From Muribaculaceae bacterium (GTDB lineage: Bacteria; Bacteroidota; Bacteroidia; Bacteroidales; Muribaculaceae), in NCBI GenBank assembly GCA_009775265.1, contig VSPG01000001.1:186001-250000 (forward strand): a stretch of 64,000 nt of DNA, written 5' to 3'. Below the pieces are notes generated by a model. That model had not been told where the DNA came from. It saw only the letters and a program-made list of their open reading frames with translations, and ran no database searches. The translations under genes were made by a program, and so were the position numbers. Positions 34,180 through 43,350 of this stretch are shown in pieces (the stretch's first letter is position 1; each line of letters opens with the position of its first letter).

Positions 34180-36600
34180 TCAGAAGTCAACCGTCAGACG
34201 AACATTAAACTGACGTCTGGTAAGGTAGTTCGGCACGGCGTATTGTATGTCATTGACATCTGTCACCCAATAGTAAGAACTGACGTTGCTGATGTCGAGA
34301 AGATTGAATACATCCACGCCTAACCACACACTTTTGAGTTTGGATGCGATTCCTCCACGCTGTGGTTGCCCGGCGGCAAGGGGCGATAAAAGTGCATAGC
34401 TGAGTCCTACGTCTACGCGCTTATAGGCGGGAGCGCGGAAGTATCCTTTGTCGCGGCTGCCGCGCGGGGCTGTCATGGGCAGCCCGTCATTGAGTATCCC
34501 GCGTAGGCTGAATTTCAGTTTTGGAAATTTCGGGAAATAGTCAGTAAAATACAGAGCCATGCTGTAGCGACGGTCGGAAGGGCGGGGAACCTTTACGCCG
34601 TTCAGAGTTTCCTGTGTTTTCATAAGCGAAAAACTAATCCAGGAATCAGAACCCGGCACAAATTGTCCGAACAGTTTGAAGTCTATTCCGGTGGCAAATC
34701 CATTGCTTAGATTCTGACCGGCATATACTACCTTAAGATTATCTATTTCGTAGGGGATCAGGTTGCCGAGATTCTTGTAATAAGCTTCAGCAGAGAATTT
34801 GAAAGGACGGTTGAATGCCCTGAATGTGAAATCGGCGCCACCGATAAACTGGAAACTGCGCTGCGACTTGATGTCGGAGTTAAGGCGCACAATTGTGTTG
34901 CCGTCCTCATCCGTCACCGGCTGGCGGAACTCTTTGAAAAACGGCGATTGGTAATAAAGGCCGGTGGCCACGCGGAACGCCCATCGGGGAGCTGCATCAG
35001 GAACGAATCCTACACTTACACGCGGGCTTACGAGGAATTCGCGGTTGAAATCCCAATAGCTGAAACGAATGCCTCCGTTGATGTTCACATAGCCTGCGGC
35101 GGTAGATAATCTATAGCTGTCCTGCACATATGCCGACATGCGATTGGAACTTAAATCATTGCGGGAATCGAGGTTGTAAATCACGCGCAATGCGTCGGGA
35201 GTGGCGGGAAGGGAGAATCCGGCGCTGTCCCGCAACTCCCATTCGCGTGTGCGGTCATGGATGCTCTCGTGGTTGATGCTTATCCCGTATGCCAGATTAT
35301 GTCGGCCTAATGCAGTGGCACCACGTAGTGATGCGCTGAAAACGCTTGCTTTGAGTCTGTTTCTGGCATGTTCGCGATACTTGCCGACACCGAGTTCTCC
35401 CCCGATGCTTCCCTCGCCGGATGTGCCGGCCTGATCAAGCCAATATTCTCCGCTTATATCATAAGCCACGAGTTCGTTGGATAGGAATCCCGACAGCAGT
35501 AAATCAAAAGTGGATTTCTTGTTGGGTGTGAAAGAGATAGTGGCGGCACCAAAGAATGTTTCAAAACGGTCTTTTTCGTTGCCGTCGAAATAGACTTTGA
35601 ACTGCTTGGCGTCGGTAGATGTGCCAAATGCCGTATTGCGGTCGTGAGGCACGAATTTATAGTTGTTTATTGCTATATTGCCAAGCACGCTTGCTTTCCA
35701 TTTAGGACTGAACTTGAATGTGAGGTAGGTCTGATAATCGAAAAAACGAGGGTCGTATTCTCCTTTGTCGTCCATGGACCCCAATAGCGATGCGTTGCTT
35801 TTGTAACGCAGGCCATGGATTTGGGTAAAACGTCCGGACGCACTTCCTAAAGCCAGGCTTCCGCCCATGAGGCTTAAGGCCGCAGAGCCTTCGAAAGACT
35901 CCGGCTCTCGATAGCTTATGTCAAGCACACTTGACATGCGGTCGCCGTATTGGGCGCCGAACCCCCCGGTCGAGAATCCGATGGCACCCACGAGGTCGGG
36001 ATTGATTATGCTGAGACCTTCTTGCTGTCCGGAACTTACAAGTTGAGGGCGATATACTTCTATGCCATTGATGTAGACGCTGTTTTCGTCGTAAGAACCG
36101 CCACGCACTGAGTATTGCGAGGACATTTCATTGCTTCCGGTCACGCCGGCCATTGTACTGATTAGGCCTTCCACAGAGCCGCCGCTTACATCTGGAGCGA
36201 GCTTGTAGCTGTCTCCGTCGATGCGTTGTATTCCGTCTGTCTGCTTTCTGTATTCAGTTACTTCGATGGCGTTGAGGGTATAGCTCGCCGGTTCCATCTT
36301 CACGTTTACTGTCACATCTCCTTTAGGCTTTATAAGTTTGCGCTTGGCTTCCTGATAGCCTATACAAGTGAACACCAGACGCAATGTGTCGGATTCGGGT
36401 ACAGAAAACTGATAATTGCCGTCAAGGCCGGACGTGGCGCCGAGGGCGGTGCCTTGCAGCCGTACCGATACAAATTCGAGAGCCTCGTTGTTCTCGTCTG
36501 TGATTTTTCCTTGAATCTTCACTGCGGCTTGTGTGCCGGATGCGGCTGCAAGCGCGAGTACAAATATAATAAATGATGTGACTCGGTTCATTATGTTCAT
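34180..36600 (-). CDS. TonB-dependent receptor with N-terminal carboxypeptidase-like domain
   Basis: Outer-membrane receptor of 806 residues. A signal peptide (TSFIIFVLALAAASGTQA) is followed by a CarboxypepD_reg-like beta-sandwich (residues about 28-110: KIQGKITDENNEALEFVSVRLQ, DGNYQFSVPES). The plug domain comes next (SVEGLISTMAGV, QYSVRGGSYDENSVYINGIEVYRPQ, GFGAQYGDRMSSVLDISY), then a barrel of alternating strands to the end (RRQFNVRLTVDF). No SusD partner is adjacent, so it is not a glycan SusCD pair; cargo could be a siderophore, cobalamin, peptide or metal. It lies downstream of rho, separated from it by a hairpin. Confidence 0.92.
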   Translation of the reverse strand: MNIMNRVTSFIIFVLALAAASGTQAAVKIQGKITDENNEALEFVSVRLQGTALGATSGLDGNYQFSVPESDTLRLVFTCIGYQEAKRKLIKPKGDVTVNVKMEPASYTLNAIEVTEYRKQTDGIQRIDGDSYKLAPDVSGGSVEGLISTMAGVTGSNEMSSQYSVRGGSYDENSVYINGIEVYRPQLVSSGQQEGLSIINPDLVGAIGFSTGGFGAQYGDRMSSVLDISYREPESFEGSAALSLMGGSLALGSASGRFTQIHGLRYKSNASLLGSMDDKGEYDPRFFDYQTYLTFKFSPKWKASVLGNIAINNYKFVPHDRNTAFGTSTDAKQFKVYFDGNEKDRFETFFGAATISFTPNKKSTFDLLLSGFLSNELVAYDISGEYWLDQAGTSGEGSIGGELGVGKYREHARNRLKASVFSASLRGATALGRHNLAYGISINHESIHDRTREWELRDSAGFSLPATPDALRVIYNLDSRNDLSSNRMSAYVQDSYRLSTAAGYVNINGGIRFSYWDFNREFLVSPRVSVGFVPDAAPRWAFRVATGLYYQSPFFKEFRQPVTDEDGNTIVRLNSDIKSQRSFQFIGGADFTFRAFNRPFKFSAEAYYKNLGNLIPYEIDNLKVVYAGQNLSNGFATGIDFKLFGQFVPGSDSWISFSLMKTQETLNGVKVPRPSDRRYSMALYFTDYFPKFPKLKFSLRGILNDGLPMTAPRGSRDKGYFRAPAYKRVDVGLSYALLSPLAAGQPQRGGIASKLKSVWLGVDVFNLLDISNVSSYYWVTDVNDIQYAVPNYLTRRQFNVRLTVDF

Positions 36601-36616
36601 TGCTACAGCAATAATA

Positions 36617-36652
36617 ACGCGCAGCCGGGCGAAAAATTGCCCGGCTGCGCGT
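36617..36652 (-). terminator. Hairpin downstream of rho
   Basis: Perfect 14-base GC-rich arms (36617-36630, 36639-36652) around an 8-base loop, 22 bases after the rho stop. The minus-strand tail is TTATTATT, weakly T-rich. It also lies directly upstream of the TonB receptor ATG at 36600. Confidence 0.62.
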
Positions 36653-36674
36653 ATATGTTAGCTCATGCTGTCTG

Positions 36675-38528
36675 TCAGTCGCCCATGGTGCGCAACAGTT
36701 CGTCGTTGTCGCGGGTACGCTCCATGCGGTCTTTGATGAATTCCATGGCTTCGACACTGTTGCGGTCGCCAAGGAAGCGGCGGAGAATCCACATGCGGTT
36801 GAGCGTTTCGGGACGCAGAAGCAGGTCGTCGCGGCGTGTGCTTGATGCCATGATGTCGACTGCGGGGAATATGCGCTTGTTGGATAGTTTGCGGTCGAGT
36901 TGCAACTCCATATTGCCGGTGCCTTTGAACTCTTCGAAAATGACTTCGTCCATTTTTGAGGATGTCTCTGTAAGTGCAGTGGCTATTATGGTGAGCGAAC
37001 CTCCGCCTTCTATGTTGCGGGCCGCGCCAAAGAAGCGTTTAGGCTTTTGGAGTGCGTTGGCATCCACGCCTCCGCTGAGAATCTTGCCGGAAGCAGGTGC
37101 GCAAGTATTGTAAGCTCGTGCAAGCCTTGTGATTGAGTCGAGAAGAATCACGACGTCATGGCCGCATTCCACCATTCGCTTTGCTTTCTCAAGCACTATG
37201 CCGGCAATGCGAACATGGCGGTCGGCCGGTTCGTCGAATGTGCTGGCTATCACTTCCGCATTGACGCTGCGTTGCATGTCGGTCACTTCTTCGGGACGCT
37301 CGTCGATGAGAAGTATTATGATGTATGTTTCGGGATGGTTTTCTGCTATGGCGTTGGCGACGTCTTTCAAAAGCAGGGTCTTACCGGTTTTCGGAGGTGC
37401 CACGATAAGGCCTCGCTGTCCTTTGCCTATAGGGGAGAACATGTCCACGACGCGTGTAGACATATTACATGTTGTTCCGCCTGTGATATTGAATTTCTCA
37501 TCCGGGAACAGCGGTGTTAGGTGTTCGAACGGCACGCGGTCGCGGATAAAGTCAAGCGAACGTCCGTTTACGCGCAATACTTCTGTAAGAATGAAATATT
37601 TGTCGTTTTCTCGTGGCGGACGTACTCCTGCTTCTACCACGTCGCCGGTCTTGAGCCCGTATTGCTTTATTTGTGCCTGAGACACGTAGATGTCATCGGG
37701 GCTCGGCATATAATTGAAGTCGCTCGACCGAAGGAATCCGTGCCCTTGTGGCTCTATTTCGAGTACGCCTGCAGCCTCGAGCAGTCCTGCAAAGTCATAG
37801 CGGGTATTGTTCTGCTGTGGCTGACGGTCTTTGCGGTTTTTGTTTTTCTTAGACTGCTGCTGTTGTCCGGGCAGTTGTTGTCCGGGTTCGGCTATTGTTA
37901 TAGGGCTGTGAGCCTGGGCTTTTTCTGCCTCCTCACGCTCATGTTGTGAACGTGGCACGAATTTACGTCCCTCGCTGCGGGGAAAGAATGTGCCGAGAGA
38001 AGTGTCTGCGTTTGCGGATGGACGGAAATCCCGTTTGGGCTGAGGGGTTTGCGTTTCGTCGGCCTGTTCCTTGTTTGCGTCCTCGGCCGGAGCTTCATTT
38101 GGTTCGGTAGTATTGTCTGAAGCCTCTTCGGTAGCCACGGGCGATGGTTCGGCTGCTTCTTCTTCAAGGCGCCGGCGCTCTTCTATTTCTTTTTTCGAAG
38201 GACGGCCGCGGCGTTTGCGTGGAGTCTCAGGCGCAACGATATTTTCAGTTTCTGCGGCGGGAGCGTCGGAATCCTGCTGTTGTGGTGCTTTCTCGTTGGT
38301 AGCCGTTTCGTCGTTCTTTTTGCGCCTTGTGCGTTTTTTTGCTTCCGGCTGGTCGGAGGTACGACGCCGTTCTGCTCCGGCAGATGCCCGAGCCACAGCC
38401 TGTTCGTCGAGAATGCGATAAATGAGTTCTTCTTTTTGGGTTGGATCTATTTTTTTCAGACCCATGTCTTCGGCGACTTTGCGCAATTCGGCGTCGCCCA
38501 TTTCGTTCAATTCGGAAATGTTGTACAT
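36675..38528 (-). CDS. rho: Transcription termination factor Rho with long disordered insert
   Basis: Hexameric RNA helicase that ends transcription. The 617-residue chain opens with a Rho N-terminal helical domain (residues 1-45). Residues about 50-243 are then low complexity, rich in E, A, P, Q, K and R, and contain KRRGRPSKK (105-113), an AT-hook-like core. The RNA-binding cold-shock-like domain follows (YDFAGLLEAAGVLEI, GHGFLRSSDFNYMPSPDDIYVS), then the ATPase with Walker A APPKTGKT (377-384), Walker B VVILLDSITRLARAYN, and Q-loop LSGGVDANALQKPKRFFGAARN. Enteric Rho is about 420 residues, so nearly 200 are added. In Bacteroides thetaiotaomicron such a region has been reported to drive condensate formation. 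Its promoter box is 153 bases upstream, giving a long leader. Confidence 0.96.
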   Translation of the reverse strand: MYNISELNEMGDAELRKVAEDMGLKKIDPTQKEELIYRILDEQAVARASAGAERRRTSDQPEAKKRTRRKKNDETATNEKAPQQQDSDAPAAETENIVAPETPRKRRGRPSKKEIEERRRLEEEAAEPSPVATEEASDNTTEPNEAPAEDANKEQADETQTPQPKRDFRPSANADTSLGTFFPRSEGRKFVPRSQHEREEAEKAQAHSPITIAEPGQQLPGQQQQSKKNKNRKDRQPQQNNTRYDFAGLLEAAGVLEIEPQGHGFLRSSDFNYMPSPDDIYVSQAQIKQYGLKTGDVVEAGVRPPRENDKYFILTEVLRVNGRSLDFIRDRVPFEHLTPLFPDEKFNITGGTTCNMSTRVVDMFSPIGKGQRGLIVAPPKTGKTLLLKDVANAIAENHPETYIIILLIDERPEEVTDMQRSVNAEVIASTFDEPADRHVRIAGIVLEKAKRMVECGHDVVILLDSITRLARAYNTCAPASGKILSGGVDANALQKPKRFFGAARNIEGGGSLTIIATALTETSSKMDEVIFEEFKGTGNMELQLDRKLSNKRIFPAVDIMASSTRRDDLLLRPETLNRMWILRRFLGDRNSVEAMEFIKDRMERTRDNDELLRTMGD

Positions 38529-38680
38529 ATAAAATTATGTAGTAATGCTTGTCGGGATTTATAACAGCGGTACATGAGCACCGGATTCCCAAGCTGCATT
38601 GCAGCTGATGTTCAATAAATGGAGGGGATGATACGTGTAGACTTAAAACGCGTTTTGCCACAATTGCGTTTTTCAACGTT

Positions 38681-38689
38681 GCAAAATTA
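38681..38689 (-). promoter_or_regulatory. -7 box of rho
   Basis: Minus strand reads TAATTTTGC, about 150 bases before the rho ATG. A long untranslated leader is predicted, room for autoregulation as known for rho in other bacteria. A second TAATTTTG lies about 28 bases further upstream. Confidence 0.45.
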
Positions 38690-38738
38690 CGATTCTTTTC
38701 TAAATTAACAAAATTATCGGCTTAAAAGTTGGCTTAAG

Positions 38739-38757
38739 AAGCCCGTTCCGGGTGCTT
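38739..38757 (-). terminator. Weak hairpin downstream of menE
   Basis: On the minus strand AAGCACCCG and CGGGCTT pair with a bulge around GAA, 20 bases after the menE stop. The T-tail is poor, so this may be only a partial or Rho-assisted stop. Confidence 0.3.
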
Positions 38758-38776
38758 ATAGCTGAAAAATTGATGC

Positions 38777-39724
38777 TCAAGGGAGTTTTCGTTTTATTTT
38801 TCCGGATGATGTTCGCTCAAATTCAGCCATGGCGATGACTCTTTTGGGCCGTTTTCTTCCGTCAGTCAAAATTTCAAGGCGATTGCTCGCTTTTTGGGCA
38901 TCATCCTGCGAACCTTCTATCACTATGGCCACAGATTGCCCCCATTTATCATCAGGTACGCCTACGATATAGAAAGGAATGTCAAGCAATGGTGCGAGTT
39001 CTCGTTCCAATTGTTCGGGATGTATTTTTAAGCCGCCGCTGTTTATCACATTGTCGTATCGTCCTAAAAGACGGAATCTGTCGGGTGCTTGCAGTACGGC
39101 AATGTCGTTGGTAATGGTGCCGTCGAATCCATAGGCCGGTGCTTCTACTACAATACACGAGCGATTGTCAAGGCAGAAATTTATGCCTTCGTTTGCCTCG
39201 AAAAAATCGTCAGCACCATGTCTCAACGCTACGTTGCTGCATGTTTCTGTCATGCCGTAACTCTCGTATAAGTCATAGCCGAGGGCAAGAAGTGCATCAC
39301 GCCGTTTGAGGCTCAATTCCGCGCCACCGACGAGCAATACTCTTATCTGCTGTGCCATGTCGGGGTGGGCTATGAGGCAGTCGCACTGCGACGGGCCTAC
39401 GGATAGTAAATCAATATGTTCTGGAATCTCAAAGTCGTTGGACGGGTGCAGGTTAATGTATCTGCATCCTGCCGCTATGCTGCGCACTATAGCCATTTTT
39501 GTGGCTATGCTGCTTATAGGCAGTAACGACGCTATCACACAATTTTTGTCAAGCCCGAAACGTTTTATTGTAGCATTAGCCGAGCGGAGCATGTCGCTTT
39601 TCAATAAATGTATTGGTTTCGGAGTTCCGGTGCTGCCCGACGTGTGAGCTGTTATGTGCTCACTGCCATTGTTCCATTCGTCTATGAAATCGGTGTATTC
39701 CATTTTAGATCGGGTATAATCCAT
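38777..39724 (-). CDS. menE: o-Succinylbenzoate-CoA ligase (short form)
   Basis: Activates o-succinylbenzoate with ATP and CoA in menaquinone synthesis. Adenylation-domain motifs are present: the phosphate loop AHTSGSTGTPKPIHL near residue 25, YESYGMTETCSNVALRHG, the hinge LLGRYDNVINSGGLKIHP, and the final catalytic lysine in RTSSGKIKRKLP. At 315 residues it lacks about 100-150 N-terminal residues present in most acyl-CoA ligases, leaving a near-minimal enzyme. The start could be 39724 or 39703; both overlap menC. Identity as MenE rests on its place as the last gene of menDBCE. Confidence 0.88.
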   Translation of the reverse strand: MDYTRSKMEYTDFIDEWNNGSEHITAHTSGSTGTPKPIHLLKSDMLRSANATIKRFGLDKNCVIASLLPISSIATKMAIVRSIAAGCRYINLHPSNDFEIPEHIDLLSVGPSQCDCLIAHPDMAQQIRVLLVGGAELSLKRRDALLALGYDLYESYGMTETCSNVALRHGADDFFEANEGINFCLDNRSCIVVEAPAYGFDGTITNDIAVLQAPDRFRLLGRYDNVINSGGLKIHPEQLERELAPLLDIPFYIVGVPDDKWGQSVAIVIEGSQDDAQKASNRLEILTDGRKRPKRVIAMAEFERTSSGKIKRKLP

Positions 39725-40710
39725 GGCCTTGCGGCGTCGTGGCGGAGAAAAGCTCCGTCGCGGTAGAGCGGTGACGGAATATTGTTGTGGTACAATTCTC
39801 CGGTTCCGAGACCTTGTGGCATTTTGATTCCGCGCTTTATGGCAAGACGCGCAATTGAGTCAAGGCCGATGTTGCTTTCAAGTGCTGATGTAAACCAATA
39901 TTGAATACCTGTTTGTTCGGCTGCGTCAGCCCAGCTGTTGGCGCCAGACAACCCGCCGCACAAGGCCGGTTTCAGAATGATATAAGAGGGCTGTATGTAC
40001 CTTAACTTTTCATGCTTAGCCTGCTCGGAAGTGCAGCCTATCAAATCTTCGTCGAGTGCTATCGGTATAGGGCTTTTTGAGCATATTGTGCGCATGTGGT
40101 CCAACTGCCCAGCTTTTATTGGTTGCTCTATGGAATGAATCCCAAAAGAACTTAAACGATGTAGGCGATTCAAAGCGTTTTCCGGGCTGAACGAGCCGTT
40201 GGCGTCTAATCTTATCTCAAGATTTGAAGGGGCGTACCGCTGTCGAATCATTTCAAGTAAGTCGAGTTCGTCTTCAAAATCAATGCCGCCGATTTTCAGT
40301 TTCAGCACTCCGAATCCATCTGCTAATTTTTCATCGATACGCCGTGCCATGAGTTTTTTGTCGCCCATCCATATGAGGCCGTTGATTGGGATGCCTTTGC
40401 AGTTGTCCCATTCGTCGGCGCCATCGTGTTTAAGGTTGGCCAATGCGGTTTCAAGTCCGAAGCGAATCGAACTGTATCGACACTCTTTCAAGCGGTTCAA
40501 ATTGCGGCAATAATAATCAAGCTGCTTTTCGTAGTCGGGCTTGTCGTCTTCGCTGAGGCCGTGGAACAGGGCACATTCTCCATAGGCATAATGTCCGTCT
40601 TTATGGATTCGTACTATGTAAGTATCTTTATATCTCATGCTTTCTCTTGAAGTCCGTGCTTCGAACCGGAAATCAAGACGCATGCGTGCCCATTCGGCGT
40701 TCATGTCCAT
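39682..40710 (-). CDS. menC: o-Succinylbenzoate synthase
   Basis: Enolase-superfamily enzyme that dehydrates SHCHC to o-succinylbenzoate. The 342-residue product has the capping-domain segment SMRYKDTYIVRIHKDGHYAYGECALFHG and then the barrel with catalytic KLKIGG (K-x-K motif), metal ligands in IRLDANGSF, IEQPIKAGQ and IALDEDLIG, and the far lysine in YIILKPALCGG, all in the expected order. The start overlaps the menB stop by one base (TAATG), and its end overlaps menE, so the operon is translationally coupled throughout. Confidence 0.94.
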   Translation of the reverse strand: MDMNAEWARMRLDFRFEARTSRESMRYKDTYIVRIHKDGHYAYGECALFHGLSEDDKPDYEKQLDYYCRNLNRLKECRYSSIRFGLETALANLKHDGADEWDNCKGIPINGLIWMGDKKLMARRIDEKLADGFGVLKLKIGGIDFEDELDLLEMIRQRYAPSNLEIRLDANGSFSPENALNRLHRLSSFGIHSIEQPIKAGQLDHMRTICSKSPIPIALDEDLIGCTSEQAKHEKLRYIQPSYIILKPALCGGLSGANSWADAAEQTGIQYWFTSALESNIGLDSIARLAIKRGIKMPQGLGTGELYHNNIPSPLYRDGAFLRHDAARPWIIPDLKWNTPIS

Positions 40711-41528
40711 TAGCCGGGGAATTGGGGAAAACGGTCGAAATCCGGATCTCGTTTTTCCAGGAATGCGTTTTTGCCTTCCTGTGCTTCATCCATAAGGTAA
40801 TACATCAATGTAGCATCGCCGGCAAATTCCATAAGACCTGCTTGTCCGTCGAGTTCGGCATTGAGGGCACGCTTTATCATGCGTATGGCAAACGGGCTGC
40901 GTTTCATTATGGTTTCGCACCATTCCACTGTTTCGTCTTCAAGGCGCTCGGGAGCCACTACGGCGTTAACCATGCCCATGGCGAGTGCTTCGTCGGCAGT
41001 GTATTGGCGGCACAGAAACCATATTTCACGTGCTTTTTTCTGACCGACACAACGCGCGAGATACGACGAGCCGAATCCTGCGTCGAAACTGCCTACTTTA
41101 GGTCCTGTCTGTCCGAATCGGGCTGTTGACGATGCGATGGACAGATCGCAAACCACATTAAGCACGTTGCCTCCGCCTATGCTATAGCCGTTTACCATGG
41201 CTATGACAGGTTTAGGGATGGAGCGTATTGCTTTGTGGAGTTCCAACACGTTCAGGCGTGGGGTGCCATCGGAATCGCGGTATCCTCCACGGCTTTTATA
41301 ATTTTGGTCACCTCCGCTGCAGAACGCTTTGTCTCCGGTTCCGGTGAGCACAATTACACGAACAGCAGGTGTTCGGCGGCAATAGTCCATGGCATCGAGC
41401 ATATCGGCATTGGTCTGTGGCCGGAATGCGTTGTAAACTTCCGGGCGATTGATGGTTATACGGGCTATGCCGTTATAAAAATCGAAAAGTATATCGCTGT
41501 AATCCTTTATTTTAGTCCAATTTCTCAT
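40710..41528 (-). CDS. menB: 1,4-Dihydroxy-2-naphthoyl-CoA synthase
   Basis: Crotonase-fold enzyme closing the second ring of menaquinone from o-succinylbenzoyl-CoA. The 272-residue length is typical. Seen: IARITINRPEVYNAFRP, the oxyanion-hole motifs FCSGGDQNYKSRGGY and VNGYSIGGGNVLNVVCDLSIAS, FGQTGPKVGSFDAGFGSSYLAR (a MenB hallmark), and the ending KNAFLEKRDPDFDRFPQFPG. The start overlaps the menD stop (ATGA). Confidence 0.97.
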   Translation of the reverse strand: MRNWTKIKDYSDILFDFYNGIARITINRPEVYNAFRPQTNADMLDAMDYCRRTPAVRVIVLTGTGDKAFCSGGDQNYKSRGGYRDSDGTPRLNVLELHKAIRSIPKPVIAMVNGYSIGGGNVLNVVCDLSIASSTARFGQTGPKVGSFDAGFGSSYLARCVGQKKAREIWFLCRQYTADEALAMGMVNAVVAPERLEDETVEWCETIMKRSPFAIRMIKRALNAELDGQAGLMEFAGDATLMYYLMDEAQEGKNAFLEKRDPDFDRFPQFPG

Positions 41529-43207
41529 GATTTCGGGTTGAAGTAGTTCAATATTGTCTGTGCGCTTGTTTGAGGCGGTGTGATTATATTCAGTATTGCA
41601 GGGCGTTCCGATGCGGCGAAAAACGATGGTATGACTTGGGACAGCTTGTCGGCATTGTCGGCCTCGTAATAGTCAAATCCGAAGCCTTCGGCAATCTGAC
41701 GGAGCGGCAGATGAACATCGGATGCAAGATAATGTTCCATTTCCGGAAGGGAGCGCGTGGATTTTATAAAGCGGAATATTCCTCCGCCGCCATTATTGAG
41801 CACCGCCATGCGGAAATGGCCTGGGATTTCGGTTATGCCAAATGCCCCCATGTCGTATTGGGCGCTCATGTCGCCGCTTATAAGCAGAATGGGGCGCTCT
41901 GTGGCAAAGGTGGCCCCTATAGCTGTGGACGTGCAGCCGTCTATGCCGCTGACGCCACGGTTGCATTCAACGCGGGATGCTGCGGCACAACCGAAAAGTT
42001 GTGCATAGCGTACCGTAGTTCCGTTGCTGAGATGCAGACCCGTACCCTTGGGTATGGCGTTCAACAATAGCCCCATAGCTTTATAATCGCTCCATTCCGC
42101 ATTGGTGAGAAAGGCGAACGAGCGTTTGCGTGCTCTGTCCGAGACATTTAGCCAACGTGATTTATAACTGTCAGAATCGTCATGCTTCGTCAAAAACTTT
42201 GATATATTTCCAAAGAAAACTTCTGCGGAACAATCAATTCGTTTTTCGAGATGCAGCAGAGGGTCGATGCAATGGTCTGAATGACCGATACTCCAATGGC
42301 GGATGTCGTGTTTTCGCATCACCTCCTTGAGCATGCGTGAGAGCAGCGCACCTCCTATTGTAATCACAATATCAGGCGAGAGTATATCGGCTTTTTCCTG
42401 TTCGTTCATTACGGACAATGAAGCGTCGATGTTGTCGGCGAACCGGTCGCATGGCAGGTTGCTTTGAGCTTCGCATAATATGGCTATGTTTTCGGGCAGC
42501 TCCGACAGACAAGAGACGAGTTTGGCCGATGGTGGCATGAAGCCTGCCACGACAAGAACTTTTCTTGCCGCATTTATTTCTTCCGCAAGGCGTTTGAGCG
42601 CAGCTTCCGGAATTTGTGTGTCTGTAGCGGTGAGTTCCGGAAATACCATGCGTTCCGAAATATCTGCCATTGCGTCAATAGGTTCGTCAACCTGTATGTT
42701 GATATGCACAGGACCGCGTGGGGCAGAAGTGGCAAGCATCATGGCGTCGGCAATACGGCGTCGGCAAAGACGTTGCAAGCCTTCATCGTTGCCTCTGCAC
42801 ACGGGGATGTCAAACGAGCCTTTCACGACAGCAGCGAGAGAGCCGGACTGACGTATTGTCTGACTGTCGTCCTGATCAATCCATTCCTCGGGTCTGTCTG
42901 CGGTGATGGCGATAAGCGGTATGTGGCGGTAGTATGCTTCTGCGAGGGCCGGAGCATAGTTGAGGGCGGCGCTCCCGCTTGTGCAGGCCATCGCTACCAT
43001 CTCTCCGCTTTCTATAGCCATGCCGAGAGCCACGAAAGCCGCAGAGCGTTCGTCAATTACGACCTTGCATTCAAGTTCCGGATTACGTGCGAACGCAACC
43101 GCGAGTGGAGCGTTGCGAGAGCCTGGAGACAACACTGCACGCCGCACTCCGTAATGTGTGAGCGCTTGTGCCATGCAACGGCAGGAATATTTGGCGGTAG
43201 TAATCAT
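41525..43207 (-). CDS. menD: SEPHCHC synthase (menaquinone MenD)
   Basis: Thiamine-diphosphate enzyme joining 2-oxoglutarate and isochorismate. The 560-residue chain has the MenD opening HYGVRRAVLSPGSRNAPLAVAFARNPE, DERSAAFVALGMA, CTSGSAALNYAPALAEAYYRHIPLIAITADRP, DDSQTIRQ, and in the ThDP domain ECNRGVSGIDGCTSTAIGA with LLISGDMSAQYDMGAFG and LNNGGGGIFRFI. It is the first gene of menDBCE, with a -7 box 10 bases before the ATG. The isochorismate synthase gene (menF) that supplies it is not in this window; a divergent aminotransferase gene lies upstream instead. Confidence 0.97.
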   Translation of the reverse strand: MITTAKYSCRCMAQALTHYGVRRAVLSPGSRNAPLAVAFARNPELECKVVIDERSAAFVALGMAIESGEMVAMACTSGSAALNYAPALAEAYYRHIPLIAITADRPEEWIDQDDSQTIRQSGSLAAVVKGSFDIPVCRGNDEGLQRLCRRRIADAMMLATSAPRGPVHINIQVDEPIDAMADISERMVFPELTATDTQIPEAALKRLAEEINAARKVLVVAGFMPPSAKLVSCLSELPENIAILCEAQSNLPCDRFADNIDASLSVMNEQEKADILSPDIVITIGGALLSRMLKEVMRKHDIRHWSIGHSDHCIDPLLHLEKRIDCSAEVFFGNISKFLTKHDDSDSYKSRWLNVSDRARKRSFAFLTNAEWSDYKAMGLLLNAIPKGTGLHLSNGTTVRYAQLFGCAAASRVECNRGVSGIDGCTSTAIGATFATERPILLISGDMSAQYDMGAFGITEIPGHFRMAVLNNGGGGIFRFIKSTRSLPEMEHYLASDVHLPLRQIAEGFGFDYYEADNADKLSQVIPSFFAASERPAILNIITPPQTSAQTILNYFNPKS

Positions 43208-43216
43208 AATTGTTTC

Positions 43217-43225
43217 GCAAAATTA
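43217..43225 (-). promoter_or_regulatory. -7 box of the menDBCE operon
   Basis: Minus strand reads TAATTTTGC, 9 bases before the menD ATG, predicting a very short leader. It is back to back with the box at 43248. Confidence 0.55.
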
Positions 43226-43247
43226 GCCAAAATCCGTGAGATATATG

Positions 43248-43256
43248 TAATTTTGC
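43248..43256 (+). promoter_or_regulatory. -7 box of the DegT-HAD unit
   Basis: TAATTTTGC, 94 bases before the aminotransferase ATG. It shares a 143-base divergent gap with the menD promoter. Confidence 0.5.
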
Positions 43257-43350
43257 AAAGCAAACTTGACAAGGTGAAGCGGGCATAATTTTCGCTGTCA
43301 CGGTCGTGTTGCGGATGTTCTCCATAAATTAATATTTCTCAGCAAGGAAT

